Both the position numbers and the translations under genes were made by a program. Under the pieces are notes generated by a model. The model was not told the DNA's origin. It did no database searches and worked only from the letters and a program-made list of their open reading frames with translations. Shown here one piece after another: positions 23,813 through 34,139 of a DNA stretch of 64,000 nucleotides. Source of the DNA: Icerya purchasi (lineage: Eukaryota; Arthropoda; Insecta; Hemiptera; Monophlebidae). Position 1 is the first letter of the stretch; each line of letters begins with the position of its first letter. The stretch spans positions 60,952,864 to 61,016,863 of the forward strand of contig CM077115.1 of assembly GCA_039619475.1 (NCBI GenBank). The letters are read 5' to 3'.

Positions 23813-25201
23813 GTAAGTTTTAATTCGCATTATCCGATAAACTTTCAGGTATTGCTCGGAACAATTACTTAAGGCTGCCCCTTATTCCGTCTAAAAACGA
23901 GAAAAAAAAAAAAAAATCATAGATTATCATAAGCGCTTAAAATTTGATAAATGTCTGCTATTATATGTACGCATGTGCAACTATGCGTTCCATTTTTAAG
24001 CTAATTTATATAATTTAACAAGGTCTGTGAGTACACTTTTTTTTTTCCTTCGTTTTAAAGAAAATCTTACAAAAGGTCACGCACTCTCTGTCACGTATGT
24101 ATAAATTCAGTTTAAAACATCCTAAAAGTAATTATATATCTTTGAATTAATGCGAGATAATTGTCGAATTCAAAGTAAAACGAAATGAACCCCTCAACAT
24201 TATCTTATTTTTATTATCGTTTTACATACAGGTAGAGGTGTATAGATGTGTGCGGAAGCGCGACCGAGATGTGAACATACAACTCGTTCGTTAACGGTAT
24301 TAAAAAAGCCACCGCACGAGCAATTTTTCTAATTTTCCTCCGAAATGCGGGCACATCGCGCCATTTTATGCTGGCTAATATCCGCACATTCGGTTACCGG
24401 CGAGTGATTTATCTGAAAAACTTGTTTTTAATCTATAGACACGAATCGACGTAGAGAACTTCCGAGCCGTAAAATGAAGTCGCTAAACGGTATTACCCAA
24501 ACTTCAAAACCTGTTCTATTTACACTTCGGATTTAACCGGTAAAACACATTCTTTCACTATATTCTCTCGAGAGCAGGAAGCAAATTTGAACAATTCTGC
24601 TGGTGTTTATAAAATGACTAACAAGTTGGAGCGCATTTCGTATTTGTTTGAAAAAAAGTTTTAAAGTTCTACTTATGAAAAACCTGATGATCCTGTATGC
24701 CCCCCGAGATGCGAGTATTCTGTACTTATTACAAAAAATAATCAGGCAAAATTATATGTTTCATAAGTATGTTACAATAAGAAAATATCTATGATTTTTA
24801 TAACATTAATATGTATGTAAAATGGTAACCTGGGCCCCTTAAAAGAAGCTGGTTACTAATTTTCAAAAGTTACAAAACATGCACGTGAGAAAGTGGAGAC
24901 ATTTGCCTCATTTTAATTTACTGGTCGGTCGATTTAAAGAGTTAAAAAATCTTTATGCGCTCCTATTGGTTAGTTGGTCTTAGATCTCAAACGAACTGTA
25001 TATATTTCGAATTCCGGAGGATAATGTTAGATTAAGCGAGTAATATCTGTGTCCGATGATGATAAATTAATCTAACAAGGAGAAGGCACGTCCTCAGAAA
25101 TTCATTTCGGGACAAGAAACTATTGATGTTTGTAAATAACAGATGCAAATTATAAAAATAATTAAACGAATTAAAAAAAAAAAGAAAGAAAAAAAAAGTT
25201 A

Positions 25202-25286
25202 GTCGAACACGAGATTTGAACCCGAACATAAATAAACTTATTAAAATTTCAAAAGCTTATTTCTCCGAACTGACTGGCCATTCGAC
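25202..25286 (-). tRNA. tRNA-Ser-like sequence (probable pseudogene or SINE head)
   Basis: The 85 bases on the minus strand fit a type II (long variable arm) tRNA. A 7-bp acceptor stem pairs GTCGAAT with GTTCGAC (one G-T pair). There is an A-box-like TGGCCAGTCAGTTCGG, an anticodon loop TTTTGAAA with anticodon TGA (Ser), and a T arm CGGG-TTCAAAT-CTCG containing the B box. The anticodon stem is weak and the D stem nearly absent, so it is probably decayed. Right after it, on the same strand, is a run of nine T, as expected for a Pol III terminator. tRNAscan-type covariance scoring would settle whether it is functional. Confidence 0.4.
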
Positions 25287-26467
25287 ACGCTTTTATTATT
25301 AAAGGGTGAACAAGGCTGAGTACTATTATGATACAGAGTCTTGTCCCGAAATGAATTTCCGAGGTTCTCTCCGCTTGTAAATATAAATTTTTTATTTAAA
25401 TCCGGTAAGAAATAATTTCTTTTACAAATTAAATTCTATCGCAAGAAATGCGTAGTTGTATGAAAGTTCATAGACGCTAGTAGTACGGAAACTAATCTTA
25501 AATCGTTACGAAATATTGCTTCGAAGAATAGAGCGACCTTGTCTCTGACACTGCAGAGTTAGCTCTCGAAATGCTTTGAGACTCGCTTTGCGAGGGATTC
25601 TTCCGTATTTAGTTTTCATATTTCGTATGGTCGGGGTAATTTAATAATTTTGGAAGATCGCAGAATATGTAAAAAGTAATTCGTTTTTTTGGTTTTTTTT
25701 TTGTTTTTTTTTTTTGTTCTCTTTAAACCAGTCAACTTGCAAAAGTATATAAAAAAACTTAACATTCGTGAGTAAAAGATGATATTATTAGAGAATAACA
25801 ATTTCTTAATCTTGTTATACGAGTTTAGTCGGATAGCCACTAAATTAAGAGCTGGTAACAAAGACGTCAAGACAGCTAGTATAGTCACAGCGGTGTTTCG
25901 TTCGGGTAGTACACCTGGTTAGAATTCCGATTCTGTAAATTGAGAATATAGAAAAATTTCATTCGCGCTTTCATTTCCATAACTAGGTCTCGAAAAAAGA
26001 TAAAAAGAAAGCAGTCGTCCTTCTCAGATCGAAATACTTACGAATAATGCACGTAGTTTTTATCGAAACATACCTTATAAACCGTTTTACGAAAATCTGA
26101 ATCGTACGTATAAAAAAATTTTCCAGATGCTACTAACTAATTAAAAAGGAAAAAAGGTAATCGATTATTCGGGTAAACTGATTACATCCTGAGAAAAGCT
26201 CTCCTCCGGTCTAAAATTATCAATAAAAGTTGGTAAAAGTTTCGTGCTTTACCTTTTAAAATTAAAAAAAAAAAGGAAAACCTTAATTTTACGGAATAAT
26301 TGTAAATTGTAAAAAATCGCCAGATTGCTGCTCCCGAATTTTCCATTGGCACGATTTAATATACAATTAACGGTCATTCAGAAAGTGAAATTTAACACAG
26401 TTTTTGTTTTTGTTTTTTTTTTGTTAATAATAATATCTAAAAATATCTATCAGTATACAAAGTAACA

Positions 26468-26503
26468 GTAATAATAATAATAATAATAATAATAGTAGTA
26501 GTA
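26468..26503. repeat. AAT / AGT microsatellite
   Basis: About nine AAT units run into three or four AGT units. Simple repeat; the open frame crossing it is an artefact. Confidence 0.85.
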
Positions 26504-26974
26504 ATGCCGCGATTTTTCTTTACACCTGCTTTTGTTGCTGTCATCAGGTGACAAGCTTGAAATCGTCCTAGTCTTGTAGCGTTGTCTAGTTAATGTGTTA
26601 GTGCGGGTGTGAGATAATGAAATCTTGTCTTCCAGCACTCGGGTTTCCAGTCTAATCTCTTCTCTATTAAACTGGAAATTAGACAACTGCACAATCCCCA
26701 CCATTATTCACTTTGCCTACATTTACTAATGGAAAGTGATACACGGATGCATTTCATTTCTGCGAACATCGTCTCGCCCTGCTGCCTCCTAATACTCTGT
26801 CGTGCTTTCTCCGGTTATTTCAGTGTCGCGGCACATGCTATGTTCTAGAATTGTCCGAAGATATCGATGAATCGATGAATCTTTTTTTCTACTGAACTGT
26901 TTTTTTTTTTAGTAAATTTTTTTCATCGAATTATTATGTAGATGGCGATGATACTTACCCCCTCCTCCGCGCTG

Positions 26975-27021
26975 TATAATAATAATAATAATAATAATAA
27001 TTCTACTCTCGCTGTCACTTG

Positions 27022-27048
<27 letters not shown>
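26975..27048. repeat. Paired AAT and TA microsatellites
   Basis: About nine AAT units (26975-27001) and about fourteen TA units (27022-27048) are separated by 20 bases of unique sequence. Confidence 0.85.
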
Positions 27049-27052
<4 letters not shown>

Positions 27053-28227
27053 TTGGTGTTTGAATAATTTATGCTGGCTGAAGAAGCTGCTTGCAGGTGA
27101 GTGTCCCACTATCGTTCGTTCTGCAGATTTATTTTCGAAAATTAAAACAGATCATCGAGACAAATTGGGTAAACATCAAGAACAACTCTCAAAATAATTG
27201 CGAGTAGGTATTACAATAAAGTCCAGCCAACTATTCCGTCGAGACCAATCTCTTTTTCGAAAAATTTTTTATTTAGATCTGTCAGCTTCGACTATGAGAC
27301 GAACACAAGTATCGTAGAATGTTTTCAAAACCAAACGTTTCATCAGATTTAGTCGTAATAAGATTAATTATTCGGAGGCAATCGTTTGCTCTATTTAATT
27401 GTAAAAAAATATTTTTCAAGGACTTAATTTCCTTACCAACTTTTTTTTCCTCTGTACAATATTTAATATTTGTTCTATCGTGAAGACCAAGCTTTGGTTG
27501 CCTTATTTAAGTTCGTAGTACTCGATTGTAACGTCGCGCTTCAGATGGTAGTATTTTGGAAGTATTTCTATGTTTTGTTTTATTTTTGTTTCTGTTTTTG
27601 TGTCTTATATGATTGAAATACGAGTGTTAGTTCTAGTTCTAGCTTAGATTCAGCTGTGCTGGAGGTGGTCATATGGTTTTCAGAAAAGAAAAAAAAAAAA
27701 AAACATTTATGACCAAAACAACATAGAGCGTCGAACGATAAATATTTTATGAGCATGCTATGTTTAAGACGCTATTATACGCAATAGTTGCAATTTTTTT
27801 TTTGGAAAATTTGTTTTCGAATAAATTAAATTCTCTTCCGTGTGACATTGTAGCTGATAACTTTCACGTAACATCAAGGTCTGCCATGAAAAATACTCTC
27901 AAGAAAAAAGAAACCGAACCCGCGTTATCAATGATTAATCGGACGAAACATCCATTGGGTCGACAACTTTTCGTTATCTGCGTTCTCAAAATTTTTCGCA
28001 CTATTCTTCGCTTCGAAGATGGAAAAAATAGAAGAATATCTCTGCAGCCGCTCAATAGAGTGTTCGCTATCGTTGTGATAGTTTGAAGCAACCGTTTGTT
28101 TTTTTTTCCCCCAAAGTTTGACCGTGATAATGCGCGATGGTAAAAATACCGAATATTCAATGAACCGTATCAACGGATATGTACTGATCGAGCAGAATAT
28201 ACTACTTTAATCAATCACCAGTAGCAG

Positions 28228-28290
28228 TTCTGGTAGCGCAGTGGTGTAGTGGTTAATTACTTTCGAAGGTGCGCGACGCTGTAATCAGCA
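28228..28290 (+). repeat. tRNA-derived (SINE-like) fragment
   Basis: TGGTAGCGCAGTGG matches a Pol III A box, and the following GTGTAGTGGTTAATTACTTT resembles the D and anticodon region of dispersed tRNA-like repeats. No B box is preserved downstream, so this looks like the head of a decayed SINE or tRNA pseudogene. Confidence 0.35.
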
Positions 28291-28840
28291 TAATTGACAC
28301 AAGGAGAATCGGATATTGGAATAATTGGCCAAGAAAAAATTATTGAAAATAAACTCGAAACAGCGCCAAGTTGTTTCAAGGTGGCACCTTTCACAGACAC
28401 CAGTTGCACGGCAGGCTGGCCAGAGATCAAAGTCAAGTTCCTCGGCAGCTTGCGCTGTCGACGCCCACTAACTCGGTTTGCAATTGCTCCACTACGTGAA
28501 ATCTTTCTCCATTCAACTGTATCATAATTGAAGGCAATTATTGTTAATTGCCTATCACGGTTCCTCTAATATTTTTATTTTCTACTTCGATTTATTTACC
28601 TGTTTATCGTTGTCCTCAACGATTCTTCTGCTCTGCCCTCCGCGGGCGTGTCGTGTCTCGCCAAACGTATTTGCTCGGCATCCGAATTAAGTAAGCCGGA
28701 TGACACAAATAATTTCGATCTTCTCCGACGTTGTATTTCGTTTTCGTCCCCCGAGTTCTAAAAACGATTTTGCGCCTACCGTAAAGATAAAAAGGGTGCT
28801 GAAACAAACTGTGTTGGCGACATATGGGTTTTTTTCTTTT

Positions 28841-28856
28841 GGGGGGGGGGGGGGGG
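28841..28856. repeat. Poly-G tract (16 bases)
   Basis: A 16-base G homopolymer in AT-rich DNA. It is one of several C/G runs in the window and could form a G-quadruplex-like structure. Confidence 0.9.
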
Positions 28857-29397
28857 TATCTCACACCTGCGTCCAGAGAAAAACGATAGAAAGGTGAAAA
28901 AAAATAAACAGTTAAATTCCGATTGGAACAACGATTTGGAAAAGATTGGGGGAAACAAAATGTGAGGCATGCAGTAGGAAAGAAGCCCGCGTTTTAATGA
29001 ACGTGAAAATTAAACATCGACGAAAACTGCCTTATTCGAAAAACGAAAAGGAAATTAATAAGAAATAAAATCGGTTAAAAAATGCGAAAAGAAGTGAACG
29101 AAGAAAAAGATACGGAATGACCGACAAAGAAAAAAATCGCTGACGAAATAACGATGATGAAAAATAAATGTACAAGTGTACTTAGTTTTTAAGAGTGGAC
29201 CTTTTTTTTTTTTTTTTAATTCCCAATAGTATAGAAATTCCCTTCAACTCTGTTTTTTCCTTGTTACCGTATTTCAACTTTTAGATTTCTCAGTACATTT
29301 CCACCTCACTAGCAAAAACCCTTTTTTTTTTTTGTTTTTATTTATTTTTTTTGTCGCGCTGACCGCTGTGACCCAATAACGAGACAAACTCCCTATA

Positions 29398-29700
29398 TTA
29401 GAAAACTAAAAACGTCTCTAACTTGCAGAAAATACCAAAATAGCGTACTGCATCACTGCAACCCCCCTGGTACGTCTTAAATTGTACCCTACATAATGAC
29501 TTGAACGTCACGTTTGTGGTGGATGAGAAATCAAAAGACAAGCGAATAAATACATCGCCCGACTTAGCACTTATTATATGAATCCACTTTCCACCAATCT
29601 GTTGGACAATTCTGATGAAACACGCAGAGATTGTGGAACCCTTTGGATCTTGTTCAGCCATTATAAAATTTAGAAGTATTAATGATCCTCCATAAAACAT
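29398..29700 (-). CDS. Unrecognised 100-codon open frame
   Basis: It starts with a true ATG and reads 100 codons with a balanced composition (for example AEQDPKGSTISACFIRIVQQ and VRYFGIFCKLETF), unlike the low-complexity noise nearby. I recognise no domain, and the N-terminal MFYGGSLILLNFIM is mildly hydrophobic. No splice or promoter context supports it. It may be an old pseudogene, part of a decayed element, or chance. Confidence 0.15.
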   Translation of the reverse strand: MFYGGSLILLNFIMAEQDPKGSTISACFIRIVQQIGGKWIHIISAKSGDVFIRLSFDFSSTTNVTFKSLCRVQFKTYQGGCSDAVRYFGIFCKLETFLVF

Positions 29701-31082
29701 GTCATAGTAAATTAATCGCTAAATAACCACTAAAGTTGGTCAGTTGTGATGAAAAGAAAAAAAGACAAAAAATTTCCAGCCGGTCAGAAATAGGAGACAC
29801 AAAGGACAGTAGCAAAGTAGAACGCAATCTCGGAAGGAAATGGATATTGCGTTATAATAAAGACTCAGAACCAAAAGTTTGGCGTATAAAAGGGGTAACT
29901 CAGATTCATCGAAGAAACTTGTGCAAAAAAGGTAACAAATTTATTTTAATTTTACTGATCGGGACAAAAGGCCAATAGGTCTCTGTAATTTGAAGTTAAA
30001 GTTTTGTTGTTTTTTTCCGGGGTTAATGTCGGCGAACCTATTTTTAAATAAAAAAAAAAAAAAAAGGTTAAAGTTTTATGCGCATTTTTACCCTTAATTT
30101 CAGAGCATCTGAAAAATGTATGTGCAAATAACTGTACAAATGAATTTTGAATTACTCGCTATTGTGTGATAAAATCTGTACGAAACGAATATTTGCTTGG
30201 CAAGAATGTAATTGCGTATTTCACTTGTAGCGGAATTATGGAAGAAGAGCATTATAATTATTCGGCTGAACCAATAAGCGAGGAATTTAATAAATCGCAT
30301 ACTCCCTAAAAAAAGTCATTAAACTAATTATGGCCGGGAATTAGATTTTCGTTTCCCACAACGTTTATTGTCGTGTCATTACCGTGACTGCTTGTTTTTG
30401 CTGCTGGTTAATCTTTAGTTCAAAATGTTTTGTTTGTAACGATGTATACCGTGGCCGCTTATTAATGTCAAATTCTAATTGCTCCGCGAACCTTTCTAAT
30501 TTGATCTTTTCTTTTTCAAACCGCATTCTTATCTGCCAGTAATGTTCCAATTCGAGACATTGCTTAAGCGTTAATTTTACAAGTGTCCGTATTGTCGACG
30601 CTTCTGCCGTCGTGCAGTTTATTATTATTAGCTTCGCTATTTTTTCGGAAAATTTTTATTTCATTCGCTTCCAACAGATTCGTCTATTTCCGCTCCTCCT
30701 TTATACGTACCAGATCTCCTTTTAGTCTATTACCTTACCTTCCGTATGATTGTCTCCTCGTTCGCGGATTTATTGTTAGAACGGTTTCCATAAAGTAATG
30801 CTGTCACTTCCTATTTAAGTGAAATACTTCATTGACACCTTCACATCGAATTAAAAAATCCGAAATTGTCAATAACTACATTATTCATAAGCCCGGGAAG
30901 GTAATGTGAAAACCATGCAAAGGAAAAAGTCCAGATTGCGTCAATTTATTATTTTTACGAAGAACGACATAATTAATAGAAGCCGGCTGCGATTATGGAA
31001 GTTAATATCTGGGTGTCCAGGAGGTTCCTCTATGGCAAATCTAAGGCATCAAGTGTTAAATACATATATATATATATATATG

Positions 31083-32105
31083 CAGTGAAACTCCTGAATA
31101 ACAGACAGTCGCGGGACCAACAAATTTATCCGGTATTAAGAAGTGTCCACTAACGGGAAATAATAATGTATGTACAGTTTACTAAAATTTACATTATTGT
31201 ATATTGTAACGTATTTAACAAGAATATAAAAAATAGTACGTAATATAAAAAAATACAGTACGTATTTACTTAACTATACATGCGTCTAAAATATTTAAAA
31301 AAAAAAAAATGTTCGTATAATACAAAAATACGCGTATGTATGTACAGTACTACTACAGAACTTATACTTATGTTTGTATTCGAGGATTAGTTGATGAACA
31401 AGTTAGGCAATAGAGTATAAACCACTTTTTGTTTTTAGGAATGCAAAATAATAATCTATAATTTTAATTACTTAAGTTGCAAATAATTTTTTTTTTTTAA
31501 ACACATACCGTAAATCCTAGCGTGTATCGAACATATGTATTTCAGTTTTGTATGAAAAAAAAACGGGTAATTTTACTACTTTGTTCGTTTCTTTCATTTA
31601 AAATCCGCCATTCGACATGCACTTTCACAGTTCGGATATCATTATTTTTAAACCGTCAGCACCGGAGCTTTATGAATGAAATACGATTTTTTTAATTTTC
31701 CAATAACAACTAACGAGTGAACATTATTTAAAGTTTCACAGTCAACTTCAGTAGTTGTGTCGTCTTCTTCGCCATCATAAAAGCATTATTGTGTCATCAC
31801 AGTGTCTACTGCATCATCGGGGATGGATTTTGTTGTTGCATGATGATTCAGATTCAAATTCATTTATGTCGGTACATGGATCATGCAATCCCTCATGGCT
31901 ATTAAACAATAATCTGGGGCACTAATTGAACTTTTTTTGACAAACTTTGTCCGTGTTTAACAGAAATCGAATTTCCAAAATCATACTTATTAAAGTGTCC
32001 GCGTCCGTAATCGGGAAATATTGTGTCTTATGGAAAAATAATGCCGGGGATTTTAAAATTGTTCGCTATTAGCATTACAAGTGTCCTTTAGTAGAAGTTT
32101 CACTG
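31083..32105. mobile_element. pogo/Tigger-like DNA transposon remnant in a TA repeat
   Basis: A 1,023-bp element has inverted ends beginning CAGTGAAACTCCTGAATAAC on the left and CAGTGAAACTTCTACTAAAG on the right (read inward). Both ends are flanked by TA dinucleotides because it landed in a TA microsatellite (31062-31082 and 32106-32122). Ends of the form CAGTGRAACCTC...TAACGGACA with TA duplication are characteristic of the pogo/Tigger group of Tc1/mariner transposons. Subterminal AAGTGTCC...GGGAAAT blocks occur near both ends. On the minus strand at about 31670-31790 a short open stretch (YDGEEDDTTTEVDCETL) may be a relic of an acidic transposase C-terminus. No intact transposase is present. 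Confidence 0.65.
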
Positions 32106-32131
32106 TATATATATATATATATACGTATATG

Positions 32132-32356
32132 TAGCGGCGTACGGAGAATGGGACCAAAGGGCTAAGAAATCGAATTCCCCCTATCATAATCTGGCGTAAA
32201 AAATGTTGCAAAATCGAATAAAATTGGTCCCAGGTTTCTAAAGTCATTTCTGAGACGACACCTAGCGCGTGAAAAAATTGAAGAGCTAATTTTAATCTCC
32301 TGAAAAAATTTCGTATTTTTTATTCTTAAGTACCTTTCTCCATGTGCCCCGTCACA
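32132..32356. mobile_element. Possible short hAT-like MITE
   Basis: The left end TAGCGGCGTACGGAGAATGG resembles hAT terminal sequences (CAGYGGCGTA...). About 225 bases on, the inverted right end reads TGACGGGGCACATGGAGAAA inward, alignable with gaps. No convincing target duplication was found because both flanks are TA-rich. It directly follows the pogo-like element. Confidence 0.25.
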
Positions 32357-33339
32357 TATGTATCTGCATGTTTGTATATGTATGTACATATTGTACGCGC
32401 TGCTTAGATAAAAAAGAGGTTGAATGTGGGGTTTTTTTAAAACATTGCTGGCCCCTTGACGAAACCGAGTTGTAAAATTATTCCATTCGGTTTTGATTTA
32501 CCAAGAAGAAGTCAGAAATTGCTTCCGTGTACAATGCAAATCTGTTGTTCAGAGCGGGGTTTAATTTTTTTTTTTTTATTTTCATTTTCAAAGAATATTA
32601 TTATACCGATGTAAATTGAAAATACGTCGTATAAACATTCAATTGATGAGGAAATTATACGAAAAAAAATTTCCGCTACCAATATCGAATAATAATGATA
32701 TGAAATCGCGAAAAAGTTCTACGGAAATATAAAATAAATATCAAAAAAGCTACCAAAAAAATGAGAAAATCGGCGTGTTTCGGAGATTAATTGTTTGATA
32801 CGCGTCGCGTTATCTCTGATTTAGAAAAATATCGACACTCGTTTTTTACATTTTTTGCTTCGAACTAGATTTATAATATTCGTATTGTGTTTTAGTTGCG
32901 ATTTTATGCATCTTTAATGCTACAGAGACGGTAACAATTAGTGCAAATATCTGCGCGGAGAGTGCTGTACTACAGTGTGGACGACCCCCCTCTGAACGAT
33001 GATAAACAGGCAGGACATTTCCAACAGCGAGTTGCTTGAAATCGAATTCCCAGTTCTTCTAGCTGATGTAACAATGCGTGTACGAAAGTGATCGAGGAAA
33101 AAAAGTACATACCGAGCGAGCCAGTTTGTAGCCGTACCATTTTCCAATTCGGATTTTAAAATTTTCATTTGAGAACTATCGCGCGCTGGCTATTTTTTAT
33201 TTTGGTTTTCCCTCGCCTTTTTCTCTTTTTTTTTTTCTTTTCCCCGTCGTACTCTATACCGGAAGCTTTGGCGTTTAGTACTTGTTAGGAGACGCCGTAA
33301 ACGCTGACTTCTTTACGGAAGAAGCGTGCAGTGTGATAT

Positions 33340-33565
33340 TTAGGTGGCCGTCTGAACGAGGAAAGCGCTGCTGCTGCCGACGATCGAGTGGAGTCGAGTC
33401 GGGTCGCTCAACTGGGTCACTTTGCCAACCGCTGCATTCAGAATCTGGGCCATCAGACGTGTTTGGCCCACATACGATTGAGCACCATGAGAAGAAGAAG
33501 AAGAGCGCTGCTGACTGACGCTTGAACGTTCTTCAGTAGGCACCATCATCATCGCGTACGCAACA
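33340..33565 (-). CDS. Open segment in a GC-rich island, unrecognised
   Basis: On the minus strand an open block of about 75 codons (CVAYAMMMVPTEERSSVSQQ ... TQLSDPTRLHSIVGSSSAFL) ends in TAA at 33340-33342. It is preceded by CTTACGTACATTTGCAG, a plausible acceptor ending at 33566. Composition is coding-like and GC-rich. Read on the plus strand, the same island (33280-33780) could instead be a promoter or leader exon like that at 3287. I recognise no domain, and chance openness from CpG-rich DNA is possible. Confidence 0.25.
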
Positions 33566-34077
33566 CATCTGCAAATGTACGTAAGATCCTGCGGTCGTTG
33601 CATCGTCATCGGATCTGTTCACGCCGCAGGTGACAGATTACGGCGCGTTATGTCGGAGTTTGTGAGCCAAAGTGGAGGGCCCCGTCCCGTTACCGCTTCC
33701 ATATCCTGTTCCGTAGCTCGACTGCAGACACAGCGCTAGATGGTACGGAGCTGAATGCTGCCCAGACCGATTTACTTGACACAGTCGCCGATGCACCGTT
33801 ACGGTGTACCGAGCTAACTGTATATATATTATCCTCTCTGCGACGGTGCTACGCAGGAGGCAATTGCACTGCTGTTGCGCGCCCGCCTGCTTCTATTATA
33901 AAATCTTCTTCCGAGTATCCTTCTTTTCGTCTAACCCTTTGCAGGGATCTGACAAGGTGAGAAAGTTTTCGCGTCTTCCAACTTCCGGCAAAAAACTTTG
34001 ATCGTGTTAGAGATAAACGACCGCTCTCAGCTGTGCATTTAGACATTGGGCGTTCCGACATATGAAAATGGTGTAAT

Positions 34078-34095
34078 ATATTATATGTATATATT

Positions 34096-34132
<37 letters not shown>
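34078..34132. repeat. TA / ATGT microsatellite
   Basis: Alternating TA repeats with ATGT and TTTATAT interruptions. Simple repeat. Confidence 0.85.
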
Positions 34133-34136
<4 letters not shown>

Positions 34137-34139
34137 TTT

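Noticed and set aside
26824..26895. Exon after a strong acceptor (TTTCTCCGGTTATTTCAG) reading CRGTCYVLELSEDIDESMN
   Set aside because: Attractive peptide, but it runs to a stop without a donor or convincing poly-A context; kept only as a note.
27071..27096. ATG segment MLAEEAAC ending at GTGAGT
   Set aside because: Follows a TA microsatellite directly, with no promoter or leader; likely chance.
27760..28086. 108-codon frame with a hydrophobic N-terminus (MFKTLLYAIVAIFF)
   Set aside because: Resembles a signal peptide, but the rest is Lys/Arg/Ile-rich noise with overlapping frames on the other strand and no splice or promoter support.
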